Positions 1 to 6,899 of a stretch of 14,553 bases of DNA are shown one piece after another. A program made the translations under genes and the position numbers. This DNA comes from Baffinella frigidus. Its lineage: Eukaryota > Cryptophyceae > Cryptomonadales > Baffinellaceae. The stretch covers positions 11,442 to 25,994 of the forward strand of contig MU647876.1 in the NCBI GenBank assembly GCA_026770585.1, written 5' to 3'. Position 1 is the stretch's first letter. Every line of letters begins with the position of its first letter. A model generated the notes under the pieces. It was not told where the DNA came from, did no database searches, and worked only from the letters and a program-made list of their open reading frames with translations.

Positions 1-60
1 CCCCCCGGTGCAAATCTGCCAACCTTCAAAAAAGCAACATACGGGCGGGCTGGTGAGACG

Positions 61-226
61 TACCACTCCAGAGGGCTCGAAACATCCACTTTTGATATCG
101 TTCAGGGGAAATGCCCTCAAACCTCAAGTCAACGACGCCAGATCTGGCGTGGATAAGGCGTCGGTTTCCCTCGAGCTCTCTGGCGTGGATAAGGCGTCGG
201 TTTCCCTCGAGCCCTCTGGCGTGGTA
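61..226. repeat. 36-bp in-frame tandem repeat plus inverted copy
   Basis: The units start at 143, 179 and 215 (last one partial), exact period 36, inside exon 4, so each adds 12 residues without a frameshift. The junction holds a perfect 16-bp palindrome at 135-150. Positions 61-80, beyond the stop codon, are an inverted copy of 207-226 (19 of 20), so the 3' end of the transcript could fold back on its coding end. Confidence 0.85.
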
Positions 227-330
227 CCGAGGTTCTTGGGAAGGATGCAGGAGACCCATGATCCCAGGTAGGCCAGGCGGTTCACAAACGGCGGGATTGG
301 TTGCCCCGTGAGTCGCAGTGACAGCTCGTT
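124..330 (-). CDS. DESI2: DESI2-like exon 4 (residues 113-180, C-terminus)
   Basis: The acceptor AAACAG is followed in phase 0 by NELSLRLTGQ, then IPPFVNRLAYLGSW and SCILPKNLG, which match the IP-W-x-NRLAY segment after the catalytic Cys in DESI2. The last 30 residues are lineage-specific: a 12-residue unit (SRETDALSTPE-like) repeated in frame, ending SLT before TGA at 126-124. Confidence 0.92.
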   Translation of the reverse strand, partial: NELSLRLTGQPIPPFVNRLAYLGSWVSCILPKNLGTTPEGSRETDALSTPESSRETDALSTPDLASLT

Positions 331-3300
331 CTGTTTTCAGGGTGTGGGCGTATTATTTGTTGTAAATAATAAATTATTTATTGTTTGCTGTTTATTATTT
401 AGCGTGATTTATTGTTTTTTTGTTGATTGTTTAGGGTGTAGGGTGTAGGATGTAGGGTGTAGGGTGTAGGGTGTAGGGTGTAGGGTTTGGGGTGTAGGTG
501 CGGGCGGGCGTGAGTCACAGCGACAGGTCGTTCTGTTCAGGGTGTGGGGTCTAGGGTTTAGGGTTTAGGGTTCAGGGTTTCGGGTTTCGGGTTTCGGGTT
601 TCGGGTTGGGGATGTAGGTGCGGGCGGGTCCGAGCTCTGCCTCACTTGAGTTGACCGACCATTCTCAACTACACAGTGGACTTCGAAGGCGTTTTGAATA
701 ACCTCTGAGCGATACGACCTAGGACCCTACGGTAGGCAACCGTAGGGACAGAGGGGGGTTCCTACGGATCAGGTAACGGAAACTCGGGCATTTGCTGCCC
801 GAAAATCCCTTCGTAGAAAGCTGTGTGGTTGACGTTGTGGATCTGTTCTACAAATCCGTCAACTTTGGAGCAAAAACGAGCCCGGGCTCACCAAATTGGC
901 GAGCCCGAATGAGACTGAGACTGAGACTGACCACACAGCGGAGAACACAGGGATTTCGTGAAAACCCCATAAAAGTATAAACCCTGCCCCTACGGTAGGC
1001 AATACCGTGGGGACATAAGGGGGATCCTAAGGATAAGGTAACGGAAAGGTGGCCGAATCGGGCCGAAAATCCCTTCGTAGCCCACTGTACAGCTAGGAAT
1101 CAGGGACGTGCACCCAAGCTCGGGCAGTTGCGTTGACGGCGAGGGTTTATCCGGGGAAAGCTATTTTTCTTTCATTTCCTGGCAACGAAAATTAATGCAC
1201 AAATGCTTTCATATTACTAGTAGGACGAATCGTGTGGGAATTTTCGTTGCCAAGAAATAAAAGAAAAATAAGTTTCACCGGATATGGGTGTGGCATACTG
1301 ATCCATACACACAGGACCCTGCACCCTGCACCTTAGACCCTGAACCCTGAACTCTAAACCCTGCACCCTGAACCCTGCACCCTGGACCTAAATCCTCAAC
1401 CCTGAACCCTAAACCCGGAGCCCTAAACCCTACACCCTGAACCCTAAGCCGAACCCTACCGTCTCCCGCCCTCGAAAGTGAACGCGTAACTATCTCTAAA
1501 GTGGTTCTGAGGGCGCAGCGCAGCTCACACTAAAGTCGGGGCGAGGCGCAACTCACACTAAAGTGGTTGCAGTTTTTCAGAACCAGCGAGTAGGAGTTCC
1601 CCGGAAAGTGCTCTCCAAGCGCAGCGATCTCCGCGCGCACGTCCTGTGCTGACTTCTCCGTTTCGCCCATGCTGTCCGAGATGAAGCGGTCAGAGGTCCG
1701 TCTAAGCGAAAAACGTCCGTGTAAGGAGGGGAAAGCGCCGTTTATTCGATTTATGGCCTCCGAGAGGCGACACGAGAACAGAAAATGCTGTAGACAGTCA
1801 CCTTTCCGGAGTCCTAACTCTGTTCCACTTGATTTCGTCTCATCATCAAAAAATTAGCCGTCATTATAAGTTTGAAGGAGGATCTCCAGTACATATTACC
1901 TGTCCATCAGCGGCTAATTTTTTTCAATGATGAGACGAAATCAAGTGGGAAGAGCTAGGAGTCAGTTATCACCAATGTTACTGGGTAACCGTAGATTACG
2001 GAGAAGCACCGTTGATGGAGGAGGGGCATCGTTCTTGCAGGGGAAAGCACGTTCCACGGAGGGCCCTTGGGGGGTTATTCAAAAGTTAATTTTCCAAGAA
2101 TTTGAGAGGAACACGGGCACTTCTCGCCAAAAGTTGACAAAAACGGGCTAACGGCTCTGAGAACGGGCACCGGATAACCCTCGAAGGGCCTTGCATGGTA
2201 GAGCGCTTGCGGGAAAACTTGGCCGATTTCAAGAAGATTTTTTTCTCAGAAATCGAGAAATTTGTACCAGGACGCGACATGGAAACGGTCCATCTAAACG
2301 ATTCTGGAACAAATTCTGAAAATATTTTTCTTCAAAATCGGCCAAGTTTTGCCGCAAGCGCTCCATGCCACGGCGAGTGCTCAACGATCTCATCCGGACG
2401 AGTATTCCACCGTTACCTTAAGTTAACGGAGGTTGCACTTTTGCTTTGAGACGTTCCACTCTCGACGTTTGTCTCGGTGGGCAGCGCTCTCGAGAAGCAA
2501 GAGGAATCAAGTTGAACACGATCGTGCGACGAAAATTGCTACTCACTTGTTTTTACTACTACGTGTATGGACCAGTTGTGTAGGAATTTTCGTTGCCAGA
2601 TCGTATTCAACTTGGAAACTCGGCGGGATTAGATCCCGCTCCCTGATGTCTAGTCCTGTCTCAGTCTATTCGGTCTCACAAGTTTGGTGGGCCCGGGCTC
2701 TTCCCCAATTGGTCCATACAAGTAGTAGTAAAAACAACTGTGTCTCCAAAGTTGACGAATCTGTACCGCACACCCAGCATGTCAACTTGAGGATGGTCGG
2801 ACAACCTCAAAAGCAACGTCCTGAAAATCGGGTAGTTGGGCCTAGGGTATTGCCTACGGTAGGCCGTAGGTAGGTATTGCCTGCGGTAGGCCGTAGGTCC
2901 CCTAGGACCTAGTTTCATAGGACCCCCCCTAGACCCCTACGGCCTACCGTAGGCAATACCGAAGGCCCAACAACCCGGTTTTCAGGACGTTACCCTCTTA
3001 AACCAGACCTGATGGTTGTGCGGTATTCGGCGTTGGGCGCCTGACGCGGGGAGTGTGTGAAAATCCCGCTCCCGCTGCTCTCGTGCCCCCCAAACGTATA
3101 CCTGCTCCATACAAGTAATTTTAAAATTACGTGTACAAGTAATTTTACGCCCCACGGTCCGCTCCATGCAAGTAATTTTACGCCCAATGGTCCATCTACT
3201 ATTTGTACTGCGGATCGGCCACTTTTGGATAGAAAGCAGCGTTTCGAAACCTCACAAATGACTTCGACGTCCGACGCGGGAAGTTCACAGGGTAACGGCC

Positions 3301-5406
3301 TGAAAATGGGGTAGTTAGGCATACGGCATTGCCTAGGACCTCCTACCGTAGGCCGAGGTACCCTAGGACCAAAACGTCTCGGCCTACGGTAGGAGGTCCT
3401 GGGCATTGCCGTAGGCCTAACTACCCCATTTTCAGGCCGTTACCCTATTCAAGTGCGGGAAAATCCCGCTCGCGCTGCTTTCGTGCCCCCCAATCTCATC
3501 CGGGCGAGAATTTGAGTCAAATACGATATCCGATTTGCAACGAAAATTATTACACGGACGTGAGTGGGTAAAGTCCGGTGCGTAGCAAATTTCGTTGCCA
3601 GATCGTGTTTGAGTCAAATGCTCGGCGCAATTAAATCGTGTACCGGCCGACCCGCACCTCTGTCGCAAGAAATCCGCACCCACGCCCCCTGCCACCCACT
3701 CAAAATACTACAGGGAACACGTTCGATCCGGAATTGGGTCATTTTGATCAATTTGTATCGGAAATTGGTCACGTTATCCCCAGATATCCGGGGAAGACGT
3801 ACCGCGTAGCCTTCTGAGTGGTGGTGCAAATCAGGGAAACGTCTCAAACGAGCAGCAGACTTCCTAGCTCTGTCGGAGTTTTATTCTGCCTTGTCCTGAA
3901 GGCTTTCTATTCGCCCTTTTGTACTGGATTTCTGTTCTTAAATGCTTTAAGGACGAGCCAGAATAAAACTCAGGCAGCGCTAGACTTCAATTGGAGCGCT
4001 ACTGCCCAAACCACACCACGGGGGTGGTCAGGATATCCGTAGGAACAACCCTATGTCCCTACGGATTGCCTACCGTAGGGACATAGGGCATGCCCAGTTA
4101 TGGGTTGTTCACGAAATCCCTTCCACGCGGGAGGCTACGAAGCACGTCTTGCCCGGAAATTTGGACATTACGTGACCAAAATTGCTGACTTTTGGCGTAT
4201 TTCCTCAGAAACAATCCGACAATTAACTTTAGAATGTTCCCCGTAGTGTTCCGAGTGGGTAGCCCGCGGTCTGGACGTCGGTCTCGACAAAGAGGATTTC
4301 CTCCCACTCGTTAGCGCCGGTGGGAGGGCGCTGCCACGCCAAAGTGCAGGAGGGGGTTGAATTTTTGAACCGCGTCAGGATGCGGAACCGCGTCAGGATG
4401 CGGTCGGTGACGTTTGAACAACACTGCCTTAAGGGGGAATCGACTTTTGGGGACCCCTTCCAAGACTCTGGCGTGGTAGTGGGTGGGGGAGTGTTGACCG
4501 ACTAGAGATGCCTCTGGTACAAGCATGCCCGGTTTAGTGACCCTCCCTGTGTAAACCCTACCCTTATCCGGGGAAACCTATTTTTCTTTAGTTTGATGGC
4601 AAGGAAAATTACTACATAAATGCTTTAATATTACTAATAAGAACGAATTGTGTATTAATTCTCCTTGCCATCAAACTAAAGAAAAATAGGTTTCCCCGGA
4701 TAAACCCGGCTCACTCAAAAATTAATGGGACTCTGGGCTTGATCGGTGCCGAGTAAGCCCTACCGTATGGGAATGCTATTGTAGAAATGGGCTCCGCGCG
4801 GAATTTTAGAACGTCAGGTAAGGAGGTCAGGAACACCAATAATTGATTTTTCTCGTTTTGTGACATGTTACGGGTGGTTGATTCTATTTTAGGCATCTTG
4901 CTCATGCCTAAGATAGCACAAAAGTTCATTTTCGACGTTTTTTAATCAAATTTCCTGATTTCCTGACTTGACCTTGATTCCGCGCGGAGCCCATTTCTAC
5001 AATAGGGACCTAGGGAATAGATGGAACCGACGACGGAATCCGTCATATCCTGGTGCAAACCCCCAAGCCTGGAATTGACGATTTGAGCTCAAAGGGTGTG
5101 AGGGTTGGTGGAGGGTGCCACACAGCGGGCTACGAGGGGATTTTCGGGCACTCAGTGCCAGAGTTTCCGTTACCTTATCCGCAGGAAACCCCCTATGTCC
5201 CTACGGGTTGCCTCCCGTAGGGTCCTATGTCCTATCGCTTAAGGGTTATTCGCTTAGGGGTTATTCAAAATCCCTTCGAAGTCCGCTGTGTGGGTGGGTT
5301 AAAATCACTCGGTGCCCATGAACTCGATGCCGGAGTGGAACACGCCGATGCCAAACGCCTCCGTGTACTTGTTCACCATCGCCAAGTCGTACACCTGGAC
5401 AACCAT
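124..5406 (-). CDS. DESI2: DESI2/PPPDE-type desumoylating isopeptidase, 4 exons, complete
   Basis: Spliced gene on the minus strand; exons 5406-5309, 3101-3009, 1701-1557 and 330-124 join to 543 nt, giving 180 residues plus TGA. Seen: VYDL at residues 5-8, FHSGIE with His24, YTFGGHE at 34-40, SGSGIF, KNCNHFS with Cys108, then IPPFVNRLAYLGSW. These are the successive signature blocks of the PPPDE (permuted papain-fold) cysteine peptidases, and the order and spacing fit DESI2, where a His-Cys pair forms the active site. The family removes SUMO or ubiquitin from proteins; other thioesterase roles have been reported, so the substrate here is unknown. Splice phases are 2, 2 and 0 and agree at every junction. 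Donors are GTGATT, GTCTGG and GTGAGT; acceptors end GAGCAG, GCTTAG and AAACAG. The first ATG has A at -3 and G at +4, and an in-frame TAA lies four codons upstream. Length is close to animal DESI2 (about 190). Introns of 2207, 1307 and 1226 bp are filled with foldback elements. No frameshift or internal stop is seen. Confidence 0.93.
350..430. other. AT-rich stretch in intron 3
   Basis: A run of TTATT/TAAATAA words follows exon 4's acceptor side in intron 3. No gene or element ends are visible. It separates exon 4 from the first telomere-like block. Confidence 0.5.
431..607 (+). repeat. Degenerate telomere-type repeats, G-rich strand on +
   Basis: There are two blocks, 431-497 (TAGGGTG variants) and 547-607 (TTTAGGG drifting to TTTCGGG), separated by the exon 4 copy. 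Each block is followed by a near-identical GTAGGTGCGGGCGGG segment (495-509 and 615-628), so the unit of exon copy plus telomere block has itself been duplicated. Confidence 0.85.
510..549 (-). pseudogene. Decayed copy of exon 4 start with its acceptor
   Basis: Positions 510-549 repeat 309-349, that is the acceptor and first codons of exon 4 (CCCTGAA-CAG then AACGACCTGTC). An in-frame TGA appears after five codons and the copy then runs into telomere-like repeats. It lies in intron 3, upstream of the true exon 4, so it could act as a decoy acceptor. Confidence 0.75.
669..827 (+). mobile_element. Family D copy D1, nested in E1
   Basis: The ends are CTACACAGTGGACTTCGAAG and TCCCTTCGTAG...CTGTGTG, imperfect terminal inverted repeats. 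The centre holds a CCTACGGTAGG hairpin word also found in family C. Same orientation as D2; D3 is the reverse. No coding capacity. Confidence 0.8.
931..1091 (+). mobile_element. Family D copy D2, nested in E1
   Basis: The left end CCACACAGCGG pairs with a right end CCACTGTACA that has lost a few matching bases. The interior repeats D1 (CTACGGTAGG, GGTAACGGAAA, CCCTTCGTAG). It sits one short GAGACT run before the last bases of E1. Confidence 0.8.
1147..1285 (+). mobile_element. Family A MITE copy A1 with 4-bp TSD GGGT
   Basis: 139 bp, TTATCCGG to CCGGATAT, almost one continuous hairpin: long arms pair (TATTTTTCTT with AAGAAAAATA, GGCAACGAAAATT with AATTTTCGTTGCC). It is flanked by GGGT at 1143-1146 and 1286-1289. 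The loop holds TCATATTAC, a degraded form of the nonamer in other copies. Intron 3. Confidence 0.9.
1316..1448 (-). repeat. Degenerate telomere-type repeats, C-rich strand on +
   Basis: About 19 units of CCCTGAA/CCCTAAA/CCCTGCA. They are opposite in sense to the block at 431-607. Intron 3. Confidence 0.85.
1518..1564. repeat. 28-bp duplication across exon 3 donor
   Basis: GCGCAACTCACACTAAAGT (1546-1564) is nearly repeated at 1518-1536. The unit contains the exon 3/intron 3 junction, so a second GTGAG donor-like site lies 28 bp inside the intron. Confidence 0.8.
1557..1701 (-). CDS. DESI2: DESI2-like exon 3 (residues 64-112, catalytic Cys)
   Basis: The acceptor is a clear T-rich tract ending GCTTAG. 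The exon supplies the last base of codon 64 (AGA) and then 48 codons. It carries the helical segment MGETEKSAQDVRAEI, the turn FPGNSYSL and the active-site motif KNCNHFS with Cys108. It ends on a whole codon before the consensus donor GTGAGT. The donor region is duplicated 28 bp into intron 3. Confidence 0.93.
1811..1963. mobile_element. Foldback element F
   Basis: Arms of about 50 bp: 1811-1860 pairs with 1911-1963, with CACTTGATTTCGTCTCAT matching its complement exactly, around a 50-bp loop. The outer part is imperfect. Single copy in the window; sits in intron 2. Confidence 0.8.
2054..2198. repeat. Inverted repeat abutting G
   Basis: 2054-2078 (GGAGGGCCCTT...GGTTAT) pairs with 2174-2198. 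Its inner ATTCAAAAGTTAATTTTCC word recurs at 6227-6245 and 6964-6981, so it belongs to a dispersed family. It touches the left arm of foldback G. Confidence 0.6.
2192..2369. mobile_element. Foldback element G
   Basis: The left arm (GAGCGCTTGCGGGAAAACTT, GGCCGATTTC) pairs with the right arm (GAAATCGGCCAAG-like, GCCGCAAGCGCTC). Arms are about 65 bp with small gaps. Intron 2. No protein is encoded. Confidence 0.8.
2390..2631 (+). mobile_element. Family B MITE copy B2, split by H, 4-bp TSD GATC
   Basis: Starts TCATCCGG and ends GCGGGATTA, flanked by GATC at 2386-2389 and 2632-2635. Inner arms ACGAAAATT / AATTTTCGTTGCCAGATC are the stem shared with family A. About 100 extra bases after GAGTATT, including element H, separate the two left-arm parts. 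Intron 2. Confidence 0.8.
2407..2480 (+). mobile_element. Small element H inside B2
   Basis: CCACCG to CGGTGG, 74 bp. It is homologous in reverse orientation to 11093-11154 (shared ACTTTTGCTT-GAGACG and ACTCTCGA). The left part is the near-palindrome CCGTTACCTTAAGTTAACGG. Confidence 0.65.
2648..2809 (-). mobile_element. Family E copy E2, truncated, with a family B loop inside
   Basis: Reads CTAGTCCTGTCTCAG, then CCAAAGTTGAC and CAGCATGTCAACTTGA, the reverse complement of E3. A piece at about 2708-2745 (TTGGTCCATACAAGTAGTAG) is instead the family B loop, nearly identical to 9481-9500, without B's arms. Its far end is cut where C4 begins. Confidence 0.75.
2810..2997. mobile_element. Family C hairpin copy C4
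   Basis: The arms GTCCTGAAAATCGGGTAGTT and ACCCGGTTTTCAGGACGTTA enclose CTACGGTAGG palindromes. A 26-bp unit, GGTATTGCCTRCGGTAGGCC, is tandemly repeated at 2847 and 2873. Right flank TTAA, left flank CTCA. It lies 11 bp from the exon 2 donor. Confidence 0.85.
3009..3101 (-). CDS. DESI2: DESI2-like exon 2 (residues 33-64)
   Basis: The acceptor GGAGCAG is followed by G, which completes the exon 1 codon GAG, then YTFGGHESSGSGIF and a linker to TTI. The block matches the family's Y-x-F/Y-GGH ... SG-IF segment. It ends on AG before the donor GTCTGG, a usable but non-consensus donor. The polypyrimidine tract before the acceptor is weak and is replaced by an AT-rich repeat. Family C copy C4 begins 11 bp into the following intron. 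Confidence 0.9.
3105..3193. repeat. 33-bp direct repeats before exon 2 acceptor
   Basis: ACAAGTAATTTTACGCCC units at 3132-3160 and 3165-3193, with a third degenerate one at 3105-3125. They form the 3' end of intron 1, where a pyrimidine tract would be expected. Confidence 0.75.
3288..3447. mobile_element. Family C hairpin copy C1, TTCA on both sides
   Basis: 160 bp. Arms of 69 bp (GGTAACGGCCTGAAAATGGG, GTAGTTAGGC, ACCTCCTACCGTAGGCCGAG) are nearly perfectly complementary around a 20-bp loop. TTCA occurs at 3284-3287 and 3448-3451. It is inserted in the exon 2 duplicate; exon 2 itself (3041-3066) gives the approximate empty site. Confidence 0.9.
3496..3633 (+). mobile_element. Family B MITE copy B3 with 4-bp TSD AATC
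   Basis: 138 bp, TCATCCGG to GCGCAATTA, flanked by AATC at 3492-3495 and 3634-3637. Arms GAGTCAAATACGATAT and AACGAAAATT pair with the right side; the nonamer-like loop has decayed. Deleting B3 and one AATC restores an alignment to exon 2 (3083-3102), a paralogous empty site. Confidence 0.9.
3859..3988. mobile_element. Foldback element K
   Basis: The left arm 3859-3902 (GGAGTTTTATTCTGCC, TTGTCCT) pairs with 3945-3988 (AGGAC, CCAGAATAAAACTC) around a 42-bp loop. Single copy; intron 1. The stretch from 3644 to 3858 shows no gene or clear element. Confidence 0.75.
4031..4125 (-). mobile_element. Family D copy D4, ends lost
   Basis: Matches D3 through CCCTATGTCCCTACGG, TTGCCTACCGTAGGGACATA and GGGTTGTTCACGAAATCCCTTC, but neither CCACACAG terminus is recognisable. 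Intron 1. Confidence 0.65.
4187..4250 (-). repeat. Dispersed repeat P, copy 1
   Basis: On the minus strand reads AACACTACGGGGAAC...TTTCTGAGGAAA...CGCCAAAAGTC. The same order is found on the plus strand at 13955-14019 (64 and 65 bp). Its two CCTAA/TTAGG-type parts can pair. Confidence 0.75.
4368..4403. repeat. 18-bp tandem duplication
   Basis: AACCGCGTCAGGATGCGG twice, exact. The surrounding 4251-4563 has no other recognised element. Intron 1. Confidence 0.85.
4564..4703 (+). mobile_element. Family A MITE copy A2 with 4-bp TSD ACCC
   Basis: 140 bp, TTATCCGG to CCGGATAA, flanked by ACCC at 4560-4563 and 4704-4707. The arms are nearly perfect (CTTTAGTTTGATGGCAAGGA against its complement). The loop carries exact TAATATTAC at 4626-4634. 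Intron 1. Confidence 0.92.
4776..5005. mobile_element. Foldback element M with an inner hairpin
   Basis: The arms 4776-4804 and 4977-5005 are perfect over 29 bp (CTATTGTAGAAATGGGCTCC...). Weaker pairing continues inward (GTCAGG.../CCTGAC). The centre has a second hairpin, 4884-4896 with 4904-4916, 12 of 13 paired, 7-base loop. Intron 1. Confidence 0.85.
5118..5292 (-). mobile_element. Family D copy D3
   Basis: Ends CCACACAGCGG and CCGCTGTGTG; inner arms CTACGAGGGGATTTT and AAAATCCCTTCGAAG. GGTG lies on both sides, overlapping the terminus by one base, so a duplication cannot be decided. It ends 16 bp from the exon 1 boundary, in intron 1. Confidence 0.85.
5309..5406 (-). CDS. DESI2: DESI2-like exon 1 (residues 1-33)
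   Basis: Encodes the N-terminal strand VVQVYDL and the FGIGVFHSGIE block with catalytic His24. It ends on two bases of codon 33 (GA), followed by the donor GTGATT. If unspliced it would stop one codon later at TGA (5307-5305), so splicing is required. Element D3 ends only 16 bp beyond the exon, inside intron 1. Confidence 0.93.
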
Positions 5407-5517
5407 GCTTCGTTATATGGCACCAAGTTCAGCTCCCCTCCCAACCTCCCCAACCTCCCAACCTCCTTCAGAGACCATGAATCGATTCAGCATGTCTAGA
5501 AACCCCTCAATCTAGCT
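5407..5517 (-). other. 5' flank of the DESI2-like gene
   Basis: Directly upstream of the ATG. It has a CCAACCTC tandem at 5441-5466, which on the gene's strand is GAGGTTGG. No TATA box or other promoter element can be recognised, and the transcription start cannot be placed. Confidence 0.4.
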
Positions 5518-5712
5518 CTAGAGGTCAACAGGAGTCGGCCTGGCTGAGAAATTTTCGGTAATCACCAAGTCCCGAGTGGCCGCCCAGAGACGATTTTGGA
5601 CCGTTTCGAGCCCGGTTTCGACCGGAAAAGGTGTTGTGACAGCGAGCCAGGGGACTTTCGCTGGGCGATCCTTCGGAACTTTGGCGGGCGGGTGGCGTGG
5701 GGAGAAACGCAT
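5518..5712 (-). CDS. Unrecognised 64-codon ORF upstream of DESI2-like gene
   Basis: ATG at 5712 to TAG at 5518, same strand as the DESI2-like gene. The product is proline-rich at its start (RHPPAKVPKDRPAKVP) and then has mixed composition (VQNRLWAATRDLVITENFS). An acceptor-like CTGTAG precedes the ATG, so it may be a last exon. No family is recognised and the opposite strand is also open here, so coding is uncertain. Confidence 0.2.
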   Translation of the reverse strand: MRFSPRHPPAKVPKDRPAKVPWLAVTTPFPVETGLETVQNRLWAATRDLVITENFSARPTPVDL

Positions 5713-5715
5713 CCT

Positions 5716-5800
5716 ACAGCCTAAACCCTAAACCCTAACCCTACAGCCTAAACCTTGAACCCCAGGACAACCCTACAGCCTAAACCTGAACCCCAGGACA
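5716..5800 (-). repeat. Telomere-type repeats with a 30-bp higher-order unit
   Basis: CCCTAAA and CCTACAGCCTAAACC variants. The unit ending GAACCCCAGGACA occurs twice, ending at 5768 and 5800. Confidence 0.8.
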
Positions 5801-5815
5801 GACAGGTTGTTGCAG

Positions 5816-5984
5816 GCGGGTCCTGTTGGTCCGTCCTGTTGGTCCGCGACCCGCGCGCGGCGACGCGCGGAGGCCCATAGGGCGGAGCTGATGGAGCGTG
5901 AACGCTCGTGGTGGTTGCATGGAATGTGGTTTCAGCAGCGCCTCGCGCCGTTGAAGCACCTTGTGAGCCTTTGTTACACGCTGG
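5816..5984 (+). CDS. Possible plus-strand exon, unrecognised
   Basis: Opens after GTTGTTGCAG and stays open to 6016. The translation includes RAELMERERSWWLHGMWFQQ followed by RLAPLKHLVSLCYTLG, which reads like a natural amphipathic and hydrophobic segment. A GTCTCG donor after CTGG would leave phase 1, which fits the acceptor of the candidate exon at 6900. No family is recognised, and the link between the two is only by phase. Confidence 0.25.
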
Positions 5985-6016
5985 GTCTCGTCGGATTCGA
6001 CCCCACCCCTACCTAG

Positions 6017-6440
6017 GGTGTGTGGACGGCAGGGGAGGTACATGCAGCAGGACCTCCGAGCCACGAAAACGGCGCCCGCCCCCGCCTGACATGCTGTCCT
6101 AGGCGGACGTCCCTCCAAAGACGCGTTGCCACTCCCACCAGCCGCGGATTTTCGGATCCTAAAATTTTCGGGTCCTGGGTTCTTAAGTTCGGATCGTACA
6201 CCACCCTGGAATGAACCCAAGGGCAATTTCAAAAGTCAATTTCCCGGATGTCAGGCGGAATACACGCCAAAAGTGGACTTTTCTGCGGATTCCGACAACC
6301 TCTCAAGGGGGAGTTGACTTTTGGGAGGTTCAAAATGCCCTAATGTTGTCTCCAGGGTGGTAAGTAGAATTTCCAATGAGAGGTCGGCAGGCCGTCTAAA
6401 CGAAGATAGGAGAAGTTCTCGTGAGAAACGGACGCGACTA
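6017..6440. other. Stretch with a G-related inverted repeat
   Basis: No gene is assignable. 6220-6245 (AGGGCAATTTC-AAAAGTC) pairs with 6307-6341 with a 9-base gap, and the word TTCAAAAGTCAATTT links it to the repeats at 2079 and 6964. A consensus-like donor GGTG-GTAAGT occurs at 6355-6364 with no exon I can define. Confidence 0.5.
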
Positions 6441-6899
6441 GATGGACCGAGACCCAAATCCCGTAATGCGATTTCCGGTAATGCGATTTTCTATCGGTGC
6501 AACCTCGCACCGATTCGATGTTTCCAGTCGCGGATCCGTTTTACTACTCGAATCAGCAAATTCTTTTTTTCACGAATTCAAATTCCCTGGGGGGCATGCT
6601 CGAATCCATGGGTCCTCTCGGGGGGGCCAAGGGGGAAGTTTTGCTCGCACCGTCGATCTGAATAGCTCAGAGGAACGCCCGCGGCGCGGCGCGTGTGATG
6701 CCGTGTCTTACTTTCACGGGGGCCTCTTGGGGCGCCCGTGGGCCCCGCGGGACCCGCCACATCCATGGGTGGAAGCATCAAACGTTTTACTACAGAGGTA
6801 GCAACTTGGAGCGGTTCTATCCCGCTCCAAGTCGGCGGGAATCATTTTCTTCTGTGATTGACTTTACAAGTGTGTTTATCTGTTTTTTTTGCGCCGCAG
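6441..6899. other. Stretch with short hairpins before the candidate exon
   Basis: TCCGGTAATGCGATTT-type words repeat at 6460-6490. Hairpins: ATCGGTGC/GCACCGAT (6493-6514, 6-base loop) and ACTTGGAGCGG/CCGCTCCAAGT (6804-6832, 7-base loop). Short ORFs on both strands overlap here and none shows a recognisable motif. The last 60 bases look like the end of an intron: GTGATTGAC, a T-rich tract, then GCCGCAG. Confidence 0.5.

Larger units (their letters stand above)
632..1096 (+). mobile_element. Family E copy E1 interrupted by two family D elements
   Basis: Begins AGCTCTGCCTCAC and ends AGCTAG. The internal parts (ATTCTCAA, then TCCGTCAACTTTGGAG, then GAGCCCGAAT) match the intact copy at 8693-8831. 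D1 splits it after CTCAA and D2 splits it before GCTAG. Lies in intron 3. Confidence 0.75.
3268..3643 (-). pseudogene. Decayed duplicate of exon 2 split by C1 and B3
   Basis: Removing B3 and C1 leaves a sequence aligning to exon 2: 3643-3634 plus 3495-3484 matches its first codons (YT-GGHE), 3483-3452 gives SSASGIFPH, and 3283-3268 matches TCCCCGCGTC. Homology starts exactly at the exon's first base. Phe is changed to Ile and reading is broken by both insertions. It lies in intron 1, between exon 1 and true exon 2. Confidence 0.8.

Noticed and set aside
2847-2898. CRISPR-like or tRNA-like structure in CTACGGTAGG repeats
   Set aside because: Units lack spacers of regular size and no tRNA A/B boxes or acceptor stem are present; they are family C and D stems.
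2990-3406. 138-codon minus frame overlapping exon 2
   Set aside because: It contains the true exon 2 frame but continues through the C1 hairpin and the repeats of intron 1; exon 1 and exon 3 joins show only 3101-3009 is coding.
4225-4340. Coding-like minus stretch (WEEILFVETDVQTAGYPLG)
   Set aside because: Its end lies in dispersed repeat P, no good splice sites bound it, and exons 1 and 2 already join without it. It could be a captured gene fragment, but evidence is too thin.
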